A DNA stretch of 64,000 nucleotides, from positions 5,124,448-5,188,447 of the forward strand of contig NC_072453.1 of assembly GCF_027596085.1 (NCBI RefSeq), given 5' to 3'. Both the position numbers and the translations under genes were made by a program. This DNA is from Anoplopoma fimbria. Taxonomy: Eukaryota > Chordata > Actinopteri > Perciformes > Anoplopomatidae. Shown piece after piece: positions 40,696 to 53,100 of the stretch. The notes beneath the pieces were generated by a model, which searched no databases, was not told the origin of the DNA, and worked only from the letters and a program-made list of their open reading frames with translations. Numbering within the stretch: the first letter of the stretch is position 1; the number at the start of each line of letters is the position of its first letter.

Positions 40696-43600
40696 TCAGT
40701 CTTGTGAGATGATGTCCAGGTTGGCGAGGTGTCTCATGGTGGGCCTGCCGTGAGGACAGTTCCATGGGTGGTCAATCTCCCCCATGTGAACCAGGAGCTT
40801 CTTCATCTCACCTACACTCAGAGCAGTGCCAATCATCACCTGAATATGGATACAAACAAAACAGTAGAGTATTCGTCAGTAAATAGTAATGCTATTAAAT
40901 TAATCTACAACAAAACTGATTAACCGTTGGGCTTATGTAGATAGTCAAAAAGTACCATCACAGAGTTTTTTACATTTTGAGACTACATATCACAAATACA
41001 CCTGACACTACTTCCAATACTTGAAGTTTTTTAATTTGTGGGTTTTATATATACTGTATATATTTGATCCTCCATGCAGCCATTTCTTTCCACTGATTTC
41101 AGTGCAGTGCTACAATTAACTTGCAGAGGTTTACAGGTTTCTTAAGATATGCACACATCTACTTTTTCATTCAAATTAACAATATCATTGCATTGGCAAT
41201 TTAATTAACAGCTCGCACTAATTTCATAAGTTTGTGTTACATTACACACAATACCATAACTCTGATAAAAGTACATATGATTCTTATCTAAAGCCAAAAC
41301 CTGGTATGTGTAAATATCTGACAATACTTGTCTAAAGTATCTCGTTTACTATCATTATGAACTCACAGATTTTCGACAAGCTCGGGAGGCAAACATCTGC
41401 CTGACGCGAGATGGTCGACACATGACCCCGGGGCTGTCACTCAACATGAAGATCAGCTCTTCAATGTCGGATGGGCCAAAGGTCCAGTTCTTACTGGTGG
41501 GCAGAGATACCAGCTTAACCCTCTCCATCACCTGAGCTGAAGTCAAAAAAACCAAAAACAGTTGGTTTAGTATGCATTATCATCAAATGGGAACGAATGG
41601 TTATGAACGTTAATCACGCATATTTAACAGTTAAATGTTCGTACCGTCTTCATTAACAAGAAATTCAAATCCATTCTTTCTGAAAATCTCAATGTTCTCT
41701 ATGAGTACGTTTTCACTAACAGCAGGGAGTTGAAGCTTCTGAGGGCTGCAAACACAGAGGAAAAAAAATAACCAGATCACTAAAGTGGTCATTCGTATCA
41801 ACACAAGGCAAAATTCATCAACTGAGTCAGATTCTTACACTATGAGTTTCTGTCCTTGGAGCACAGTGTGCTGCTGCAGCATCTCAAAGTTGTATTTCTC
41901 ATCCGTTGCATGTTGGTCAATCATAAAGATGTCAGAGTTGAGTTTGGTGATAATGAAGCCCAGGTTAAACTGTCCGATGATCTCCATCTCTTTGAACATG
42001 TCTTTACTGTGGGGATAAAAGAAAAATAATTTAACATGGAAAAAACTATAATATTGGCAAGTTTAGCAGTAGTTATTGCTAGGAGTAAAATTCCACCTGA
42101 TCTCTTTTTGGAGCTCTTCCTCTGCACTCTGGTTTTCTCCGGGGTTGATTTGGGCTCTGAAGCGTCGATAGCACAGATCCTCACCAGCCCTCTTTTTCTG
42201 CAGGTCCTGTAGCCTCTTCACTTTCCGCGCCAGCTCTTGTAAAGAGAACTGGAGGGGCACTGTCCTTTTCTGTAGGCAGACTGGAGCATCCACTGTCGAT
42301 GAGGATCTCGAAAAAGTGTCGGACTTGTGTTCAGCTGGGAAATGCGGCTTCTCTGTCCTGGCCCTCTTTGCATCTGGGCACACAGCAGAGTCCTCATTGG
42401 GAGTACATGGCTCAGTCTGTACCTCTGGGTGATCAGGAACAGTGGGACTATGCTCTGAGGCTTCTTCCAATGTTTCTTCTTTTACACTGTCAGTCGGTTC
42501 AGGGGAACAGACCTCCAGGCCAGAACACTTCATGTCTTGTGTTGCCATAGTGACATCAATATCTGTCAAGGCGCTTTCTTTTTCAGAGTCTGTATTACTA
42601 CATAACGTCCTTCCGTACCTGAACCCATCCAGCACCGACTCTCCATCTGTGGAGCATTTAGTTAGATCTCTTACGTGTTTCAAAGGAGATGCCACGCTTT
42701 GGTGGCAGGGAGGAGGTTTGACAGTGTCCTTAAAAAAAGACTGCAGTGTTTTCTGAGATGGGCCACTGTTGGCAGCTTTTGCCACACTAGACTTGTTCCC
42801 AAGATTGGAGCTTTGATGGCTTGAATAAGCAGCTTTTAGACCGGCCAGGTTTAGGGACAACTTTGAGCTCCGAGATACCCGTTCCATGTCCTCTCCAGGT
42901 TCTGGCATGTTCTCATTAGATGGGACAACAGGACATATTTGGGACGCAGACTTTGTATCTAGAGACAAATGACAACTAAATAAACAAACAAAATAAAAGC
43001 CCTGGAAAATCTCTCAATTATATTACTTTCAACATAACCATCTTATATATAGACATGCAGGGTAAATGTCTGTTCTTACTGGTGCTGAGTAGGGGTGTAT
43101 AGTTCAGGCTGATCTTATTGACACCAGCCTCAAACATGTTGACGAGAGAGGTCTTTAGAATAGCCAGCAAGAGTTTCTCCTCCTGAAGGAAGATCTGTCG
43201 TTTGTCTGGGGTTACGTTCACGTCCACACACTCTGAAATAACACAACAGAAACGCTCATGTGGTACAGAAAAGTCAGCAGTAGGTTTCAGAAATAACTTT
43301 TCAGCAATTTCCTTACCAGAGGCAACAGCTATGTTCAAGGCGACAAATGGATATTGATGTCTGTTATACATGTGATACACTTCATTCACAAGTTTGGTCA
43401 CCTGCAAATTGGGGGAAAAAACTGATTAGGCTGAAAAAGTTGTAATAATATAGAACATGTCTTCATAGGAGTTATAATGTTTTGACAAGTAGTGGACATC
43501 AATAAAAACTTAAAGCTGCCTTATATCTGCTCACAACTAGATTATAGCATGTTCAAAACCATTTTAAATGTTTGTATACAGCTTATTAATTATGAAATGT

Positions 43601-46263
43601 GGAGACTTATACTTGAATTACCTTAATAGGATCGCAAGGCCGGTTGTTAATGAAAAAGAACTGCCTGTCAGTGGCACTTCTCCCAACACCGTGGTCTCCT
43701 CGTGACACAAACCCTGTCATGCTGCCAAAACAGAGTTTTTAATTAGAAAAGCAGCCTTTTTTTGCAGAGAAGGCATACACAAAACTTACTGTCATTGCAA
43801 TGGAGTCACTCACGAAAAAAGCTGCTTAGGTAGATCTGCATCTTTGAGTCCGTATTCTTCAATAACATTTTCTGTGGGAGTCACTTGCTGAAAAGGCAAA
43901 AGACTCTGTAGCTGCAGAACACACATGAAAAAATGAAATATTTAGCAATTAAAATAAGGACGTTTCTTGTTGCATATTTTACTTCAACTGAAAAATGACA
44001 CAGTTCCTGTAAGGGTTTGGGAAATTCTTCATCTGTTCTATTTTGGCTTTAATACCAGTTAGACACAGTAAGTATACTCAACAATGAACATGAAGATAGA
44101 AGAAGAGTTTTACTTAGTTCTGATCAGCGTCTTAGAGAGCAGTAATATGGTCAGACTGACACGTTCTGCAGATGCAAATAAACAGCGTAGTAAAGTAAAG
44201 TGTGAAACCAATGTTCCAACCTGTTTTGGTCCATATATAGCCCCTATGTTGTCTCTCATACTCTGGCTGCCACTGGTGCTGAGGACTGTGCTGCGCTTTC
44301 CCTGCCCATTTTGGTTGGAGCAGGTAATGCGCACTCCTGTAGAAATGATACAGTAGGACTGCAGGACATGTATCATTTTAGTATACTCCTGAAAAAAACA
44401 GAACAATGAAATAATGGGGATTATAGATGGATGACATAGCAGGTACTTTAATAAGCCACTGATTGGCTTCAAACTAATAGATTTCAAAGATACAAAATGA
44501 AAAATGTTATATTATGTTCTCTCGCTGTTTTTGTTTTTACAGTGTTACATTTCTGCCGACTACTTTCATTTTTACATTGATTAATATGCTTTTTTTCTAT
44601 CCACCTGGCTTTCACTGGGTTACATTCATGGTTAATCAACTTGCCAAGTCTAGAAATTGGTTTGAGATAGAGTAGACGATCTATCACACTGAACATTTAA
44701 ATTTTGTTAGAACTGAGATATAATAGATTTGAAAGTATGGATTCCAAATCAAAAGCCTGCCAGGTGGTGCGTTCATGTGTCGATCGGGATATCAGACATC
44801 CAGGGCTTGGTGCTGCCCTTAGTTTACTTTTACCAAGTAAAACGTTTCAATTACAACCTATATTGTCAGAAAATCAAACCTTGAAGAAAAACGATGAGGA
44901 AAAATTAGCATAGTAAAAAGTATGGTGTGAATTTAGTTGTTGCATGAAGAAGGTTGCCGGTCACACTTTCACTGAAATGTTCAACATCTGAGTTTTAACA
45001 TCTGAGTTTCCATGTGTAAATGTATGTTAATTGTACTCCCATAGACTAAAATATGCAAAAACATAACAATGATCCTTAAACGACTGACCTTCTTAATATT
45101 ACGTTGGAACTCTTTGTGTCGAACAGGCAGGGTGTAGAAGAGCTGCTGCAGGCTGACTGTGGTGCCTTGCTGCCGGGGATGGGGAGACTGCTGCACTAGG
45201 TGGCCTTTGTGGTCAAACACCAACTTGGTCCCCACCTGGCTGGACTCGTGGCATGTCACTACACTTAGAACACTGAAGCAGGGGGTCGGAATTTTAGATG
45301 ACCAGGAAAAATAAGTGTATGTGCCAAATGAATGCGAATGTTAAAGTGTTTTACCTCAGAGCACATAAAGAGCTGAGGGCTTCCCCTCTGAAGCCAAATG
45401 TTTCCACGTGGATAAGATCAGAGAAATCCCTCAGCTTTGACGTGTGATGCTTCAATGCTGCAGAACAGGAGGAGGTTTCACTTGACCAGTAAGATAAAGC
45501 AGATTTTAACTAACACGGACGGGATAAACAACACTGAAACTTACTGAGTCCTTCAAAGTTGGCGTCTTCTACCCCTTTACCATTGTCCGACACTTCCACT
45601 AGTTCAGCTCCACACTCCTTCAGCCTGACATCTGGAACATGCAACAGAAGCCTGATTTTCTAATTGTGTTGAATCAATATTTCTTATTCTACTGAACTGT
45701 ACAAGATTTACACCATGTAATTATGACAAAGACAGCATTTACAAATGTAGCTTCCTACTGAGTCATAGGTGGGGCAATCAAGAGTGAATCAGTAAACAAA
45801 AGACTCCAGTACCATGTTTCAGTTTTTATGCATCAATCCTTACCAACGTTAGTAGCCCCTGCATCAATGCTGTTTTCCACCAGCTCTTTGACAGCAGTGG
45901 CCAAAGTCAGCACCACCTGTCCTGAGCAGATTTGATGCACTGCGTGCTTGTCAATGGCCTTGATGGCTCCTGCAGGTTCAGAGCTGCTGAGAAGAATACC
46001 AGTGCTCAGTGATAGCGATGTACAGCCTAAATGTATACTGCAGCAACAGATTTATACATGAACAGCTAACAAGTAGAAAAAGATCAAAGATGTTATAAGC
46101 TCAGTGCATGAACACCTGAAGATTGTGGGAATGTCTGGTTACCTTACAATGAAAAGTGAAGTTCTACTTAAGTCAATACTAGTTAGAGAGATATATATCT
46201 GAAATGCAGGTAAGTTAACGGTAAGTAATTATTTAAGTAACTAACTTACCATGCATCAGACAT
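40696..46263 (-). CDS. pms2: Mismatch repair endonuclease Pms2
   Basis: Partner of Mlh1 in MutL-alpha; nicks the new strand during mismatch repair in the nucleus. Fifteen coding exons, in transcript order: 46263-46250, 45986-45844, 45631-45545, 45457-45355, 45272-45089, 44388-44221, 43911-43814, 43721-43622, 43401-43317, 43232-43080, 42958-42097, 42006-41839, 41745-41645, 41536-41367, 40839-40696, giving 859 residues (human 862). GHKL ATPase motifs are intact: E39 and N43 in [18 protein letters not shown], and [11 protein letters not shown]. The endonuclease motif [12 protein letters not shown] (D696-E707) and the metal-site segments ASRACRKS and NCPHGRP are present. The poorly conserved linker is one 862-nt exon. 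It contains QKTLQSFF at 447-454, a PIP-box-like motif, and a basic AKRARTEK stretch. The first coding exon is only 14 nt long. It is head-to-head with eif2ak1. Confidence 0.97.
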
Positions 46264-47124
46264 ATTCAAGGGCTGAAAAGCTTCAGGACGAATTCATTCA
46301 AAATATTTAATGTGACTTAATCTGAAAAAGAGAAAAGGAAGAGAAGCCAACTAAAATGTTGTCATAAATGCAAATGTAGCTAGTTTGTATTCATTAACTG
46401 ATCAAATTGTGTAAGAAGTGCTAAAGCTACACAACAGCAGGTTGTAAACACAGGCGAAGTTGTACCGCGCGCTCTGCGCACGCTGTCGCGAGCTTCACCA
46501 CTGCGCGAACCTGCGCAGGCTGACTATTAAAACCATAACATAAAAATGTTAATTAAGGTAAAACAGCAACTTCTCAAAAATATATGAGTGATAACAGTAT
46601 CAAGAATATATATCGATGTACATAAATAAGTGTGTGAAATCCGTTGCCTGACATTTCATCACCAAACCCAGAGGAATCTGTGACCGAGCAAGATGTTAGG
46701 GAGCGTCTGCATTTACCTCATAACGCAAAAGACGAATAAATCACTTTTTGTTGCAGTAATGTTTTCGGTAGTTTGAAGCTGTAGCATTCTAACTCTAATA
46801 TAAAACAACACTTCCAGTCATTTTACTGTAATTCTGTGGTATCACTTTTCTCTATGCGTTAATATTTTTGTAAGCCAGGCACGTACATTGCCAGACGGTC
46901 CCTATCCAGTTCAATCATGGCCGTCTTTTGACAGAATGGTCCATATGGGACTTTGGAGAAAAATATGTAAATTTCTCTTCAGACTGAGTTACAGGATGTA
47001 AACACCGGAGAAGGACGGATATTACGAGCAGTTTGAGGATATAAGATGTTTTATTTGAATTTGGCAGCGTTTTAAAAAATAAGTACTTTGTTTTGCCAAG
47101 TCAACATTTTTCCCACATACAAAA
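46264..47124. promoter_or_regulatory. Shared divergent promoter region, pms2 and eif2ak1
   Basis: 861 bp between the two start codons, which face away from each other. A GC-rich core near 46465-46520 carries NRF1-like sites TGCGCACGC (46475-46483) and CTGCGCAGG (46511-46519), and no TATA box is evident there. This fits a TATA-less housekeeping promoter driving both genes. The eif2ak1 start site could also lie separately, nearer 47000. Confidence 0.5.
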
Positions 47125-50100
47125 ATGTACAGTTCAACATCCAGCACCGGACTCCTGATGACAGAGGACTGTTCTGGAAACAGCGGTGACCTTCTGGTCG
47201 TCCGCAACCTTAAACACATCAGGAGACATGGGGCTGAGAGTAACGTCAGCCTGTTCAGTGTGGCTAGCCAAGAGGACGACGAAGTCCAGTTTGACAGTAA
47301 GCAGCATTTCCTTCTGTACTTCATGTTGCTGCCTGACGTAACACTTACTGATCCGCATATCCTACATTATGATGCAATGAAATAACACGCCAGATCATTA
47401 ACAGTTTAAGACTTTCTCGCTTTTATAAACAGGCAGGGCGAAGTTGAGGAATTATAGGCCATGTGACCAAAGTGACTCTGAGCCCCCCCCCATCAGTCAA
47501 GGAATATATATATAGACATGTTTTAAAATCTACATCTTGTAGACTTCAATCCTGATTAATATCAATATAGTGTTTGTTGTTACACTTTTAGGCAACTAAA
47601 TGCATTTCAATTAATACATGTCCTCTCTTTTTTCTCATCTTATAACAGTCTGTTATCCTAAGATAAGATAAGATAAAATAATCCTTTATTAGTCCCGCAG
47701 TGGGGAAATTTACAGGATTACAGCAGCATAGAGGATAGTGCAAACAAGAGACATGGTAAAACAAAAAAACAAGATCAAAATAAGTATTATAAATAAGCAA
47801 ATGAGCAATAAAAAAACCAGTGAAGAATTCACAGTAACTGAAAAATATTATATATACAGACAGAAAACTATTATAACAATACAAGCCATGATAGTGTCCC
47901 TGTGTTCCACAAGATGCATTACAGAAATGACCCCACAAATAAAGATATTCTAGTCCTGTTCTCTATATCGTGCATTTTACACTGCAATTTCTAAATAGAT
48001 TTCTTCCAGAATCGTTTAATGTCTAAAAAGTCTAATGATATCAACTACAACTACATGTTTTGTTCAGATTATTTCGTTTCTAGATATATATCACAGTACA
48101 GTTAAACCAGAGTATATTGAAATATTATTGTATCAATCAATATAAAATGAATGTCTTCTGACATTTTTCTTTCTGTACAGCCCAACCCTAATCAACAGGC
48201 TTAAATGGGTACGCCAGTAATTTGATATAGATATGGATATAGATATCATAAATTAGGAGGACTAACGCAAGACAGATTCAAAATAGAATGGTCGAACTTG
48301 AAGCAACAGATGCTGGGACATCCTGACCGTTTGCTCCTAGTGTGAATCAAGGTGCAAAATTAGTGTATCATCCTATATGTTTCCTAATGCAACTTGATAG
48401 TGTCTTTTATTAGACCCTCCCTGCCTGTTTAATGCAACCATTTTTTTGGGGTGAAATGTTTGGAGTCTGAAACCAAAGTTAGTATTACCCTGATGATCAT
48501 CTGGGTTACTCTCTCAGACTTTAGAAAGCTCCCTTCAGTGCCACAGAATACTTTATACAGCTGTGTTCACAGGCCAAGTAGTACTCTCCATGACAAGTGA
48601 ATTGACCTTCATGTATACATTTGGTGCAATTCCTCTTTACCCATAATACAAATTTGCAGTTGTCAAATAAGTTTGCACAGGTCTAGTGGCGTCATTGGTG
48701 TGTAAGATCAAGTCAAATCTTAGTATATCAATACATTTCTGCTTCAGAACTAGTCTAGACATGCCAATCCACTCTTCCTTCTGGAAGATGAAATGAGAGT
48801 AAAGAAATGTTGAAACTGTTTTTCCATCCCATTCTGGCACAGTGACCAAGTGTCTCAACTTTGTCAAGTGTTTACAATCAGTGAGTGAGTACAGTAGGTG
48901 GAGGAGGCTGGTGTCTGCTGGTCCTGGCAGATAAGCATTACTGCTGTGCACGCCCCCCTATGTACAAACAAGACGAGCTAATTTTTTGCATTGGAGGTGA
49001 TCTGGATAATCATAAGTACAGCCTTGAGTGCTTAATATTGGAGCCAACGTGTTTTAATACAGACAAAATGGACCTTGGAGATAGAAACATTGTTGAAATG
49101 ATAGCAAAAGTAATTGAAGAAGGTAAGACTACAAAGAGGTGATGTTGTGTTTATATGAGTATTTGATTTTAATTGTGAGTTCAACAAAGTAAAATGTAAT
49201 GTAAACCGTTGTTTATAGCTACAAGAACAGAATCGAACATAGTATTATTTAGAAGCAGTTAATTATTTTACCCTTATTTACCACTGCTTCCTCTTTCCCT
49301 CTGCTTTTCTTTTCTTTTTTCTTTTGTATGCTCAGCTTCCGACACAGATAATAACCGTGAGATGTTGATGGCTGGTAGACATTACCCGTCCGTCCAAGAG
49401 TTTGCCTCAGCAATCCCCAACCACCTTCTCCTGGGGTCTCTACTGGAGCACCTGTGCTTCGTCTACGAGACTAACCCAGCACGCTCATGTACGCTGTTTA
49501 AAGGTATGTATTGAGTTGTTGGACTGGAATTGACAGTTATCTTAAAACTTGTATATTTACATTATTGTCCCTACATTGGGATCCTGTCATTATTGTTTAA
49601 TTATTCCAAATGTAGTCACAAATGATTTATGTTGTTTCCCCTGACAGTCATTGGCCAGCGTTTAGCTGCCATGAACCTCCTCTCACCTTTGGCCATAAGT
49701 GATGAGTTCAGCACCGTCAGACTGCAGCACAACCGGGCCTTCACTGAGCTGCTTCATGCTGCTAGCTCCTCACTGTATCCACAGGTAAGTGGACCACTAG
49801 TGGCCTTTGTAGTAGTAGGTTTGTTGTCATTTTAGGACTTTGACTATTATGTAAAGTGGGTATTTGTACTTGGTATAATAAGCCAACTGTACAGTCTAGT
49901 GTCATCGTGTCCACAGTGTGGTTAGTGTGTTCATCCTCATCTTATTTTGCAGGGCCAGCAAGGTGCCGCCACAAACACGCACAAGCCTGCTGTAAGGTAG
50001 GATATGCTTCGAGTAGTTTTTAATGTCGAGTTGCTTCAATGGAATATCAGTATGTTATTAAGTATTGTGTAAGAGATGTTTGTTCTTGCCTTCCCGCAGA

Positions 50101-53100
50101 CCAAAGGAGGGACTGTTTCAAGCACAAACGTCCCGGTATCTTAGTGAATTTGAAGAACTATTTCGTCTCGGAAAAGGATCTTATGGAAATGTTTTTAAGG
50201 TATTCCATTCTGTTCTACTCCATGCTATTTTTTTCATACAAACTCATTTTAAGAAGAACATGAGTTGAGTTTATCAACACAATCATCTTTTTTATCTCTT
50301 CATCTTAAAGGTTATGAACAAATTGGATGGACAGTATTATGCTGTCAAGAAAATTCTCATCAAAAAAGTCTCAAAGGATGACTGCATGAAGGTAGGCCAT
50401 CAGGGTTTCATCAATACAGCCCTTATATGCCCAAATTCAGAGATATAATGTACTAATAATTAGATTTTTCTTTTTTTTGCTTTAGGTCCTCAGGGAAGTC
50501 AAAGTGTTATCCAGCCTGCTTCATGTAAATGTTGTGGGCTATCACACTGCGTGGATGGAGCATGTTCAGCCTGCGGCATGTGAGTACTTCTGTTCTCTGA
50601 CAAGTTTCTTGGCCAGAAATTAGTGTATTTACTCTTCACTGAGTTTAGAGATCAATAACGTAATAATGTTTTTATCATAAGAGAGGTTTTTACTGAAAGA
50701 CAACTCTGTTGCAGATCCTGAGTCTCACCTTCCTGCACTGGAGTCACCTGAACAACAAGACAGGTAGGACCAGTGTCCAGTGTTAACTAATCTTACATGA
50801 ATTCTAATGGTAATTTTTTACCTTTAAAGCCATTTACCATTTTCTGACATTGTATAAATTCGTTGATTTAGACATAATCGGCATATAAATTGAAAATGGA
50901 ATTAATCCTAAATGGCAGCCTATTTTTTCTTGTGGTGAACAACTTTGGAATAATTGCATACTTTGATTCTATACAGAAAGAACATAAACTTAGATTTGTT
51001 TTGTTTTTATGACAGGTAGAAATTATTCTTAATTATATTTTTTATGGCAGTGCAGCAAGTGAATAGAGAAATATTTCAAACAGTATTTACAGTATTCATC
51101 TCAGGGTATGTAGATACAATAATAGTCCTTATATTGCCCATTAACGCCAAACCAATCTCGGCTCTTTCAATTGCAGTTCTGATGAGCGCTCTGACAACAT
51201 CAGCACCAGCTCCTCGATAGTTTTTCAAAGCCGCAGTCAAGCACCAACAGACTCTAGTGCCAATTTACTCCCAAGAGAGGCCGAGCCTTTGAAAGCTTTG
51301 GTTCCAACCCCAGAGAAGGGCCAGGTGGTGTGTGCCAAGACAATGCGCCCGATTCCCAAGAACTACGTCCCCTGTGTGTTCCTGGGACAGGGAGGTCCCC
51401 CAAAGAGCTCCAAATGTCCTGCCATGGGAGGGGACAGCTCAGCACTGTTAGAGGAGGAGTCCAGCAGAAGTAGCATCGAACTGAACAACAACTCGTGCAT
51501 CGACAAGGAGTTTCAGCAGTGGGCTGGCAAAAAACGCTCAACAAAGCTTTCTAAAGAGGTAGGCTCTTAAAGAGGCTTTCAGTGATCAGACAAATTCAAA
51601 ATAAAGATTGCCATGTTTTAAAGCATACTGGAAGTGCAACGTTTGATATGTTTTAAAAAATGTATGGTAAAACATACGCGTACGGTTGGTCTGTATCTGC
51701 AGGTACAGTTCCACTTGATGCTCTACATCCAGATGCAGCTGTGTGAGCGCTCACTGAAGGACTGGATCTCTGAGAGGAACGCCAAGCCCAAAGAAGAACA
51801 AACCCCAAGATGTAATTGTTTAAAACATGCATGACTTCTCAAAATGACATTGTTCCATTACAAATTAAAGATTAAAAACCACATCAAATACACTTTTGGA
51901 GAAAAAAACCCAAAACTTTTATTTTTTCAGGTCCTTATGGATGTGTTGACACTGAACACACACTCAGCCTCCTGAGAGGGATTCTAGAAGGAGTGGAGTA
52001 CATTCACTCCAGGGGAATCATGCACAGAGACCTAAAGGTAAGGTGCTTTTATAGTTTTTATTTGATCAGCATATGTTTGAGGTTATCTCTGTAGCTTAAT
52101 ACAAACTTTTGCAGTCACTTGTAGTTTGCATTGACACACAGGTGTCAACTAACGTCAAATAAGTCATTATAATGGTCTTGGTCACCATCTGTCACAAAGG
52201 AAATGTTTGTTTCCCAGTGGTTGAACACAAAGTCGAATAGCTTATCAGGCAGAAGTTTTCTCAACTCTTCGCTCTTGCCTTGGACATGTTGTAGATAAAT
52301 GTAACTCTTGCAGATGTCCTGAAGCCTCTTCGTCTGCTGAGTGAGTTTTAGCAGCTGGTCTCTCTGTTTGAAGAAACATGGTTGCATCAAGGTAGAGGGC
52401 AGGTGGCCGCTCTGGTTGTAGACAGTGAGCGGGGAGGTCAGACTGAGGAGTTTCCCCAGCAGAGAGCTGTTCCTTGCATTAGTCCTGTGGTTCAGGAACA
52501 GGAACAGACAGTTCTCCCCTGCTTTGCTCAGCTTATTGATGTTGGCGCCATACCTGAGCAGCTCATCCACCAGCTCCTTGTTGCCCATGCTGCATGCCTC
52601 CTGTAAAGGCGTGAATCCCGCGTTGTTCACCACGTTGGCCTCGGCCCCCTGCTCAAGCAGCTCAGAGATGCAGCTAATGTTGTGCTCCAGGGTTTGAGTC
52701 ATCTTCATAGATATTGCCACAGCAGCTAAGTGAAGAGGAGTGTTCCCAGAGTGCTTCAGCCCCTTTTAAAATAGTCAAGAATTAATTGAATTTATTGCAG
52801 GACAGATGTAGAACCTAATGCACATATTTAAACAGAGTTAAAAACACAGATAAGACAGTAAAAGGGGAATCGCTGGGCGTCACCTATGAATTTATATGCG
52901 AAGACAGACAACAACACTAACCATGTTCACATCTGCTCCCTCCTTGATCAAGCTAACCATGATATCCTTATGATGTATCCCAGCAGCCATAAGCAGGGGT
53001 GTCATCCCACTGCTGTCCACAGCATTAACATCAGCACCAAAGCCGGTCAGAATTGGTACAGCAGACAGAGCCATGTAGTGTACTGAAAGGTGGAGAGCCG

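Noticed and set aside
48637..48951. Minus-strand 104-codon open frame in eif2ak1 intron
   Set aside because: No recognisable domain, no splice context, AT-rich intron sequence.
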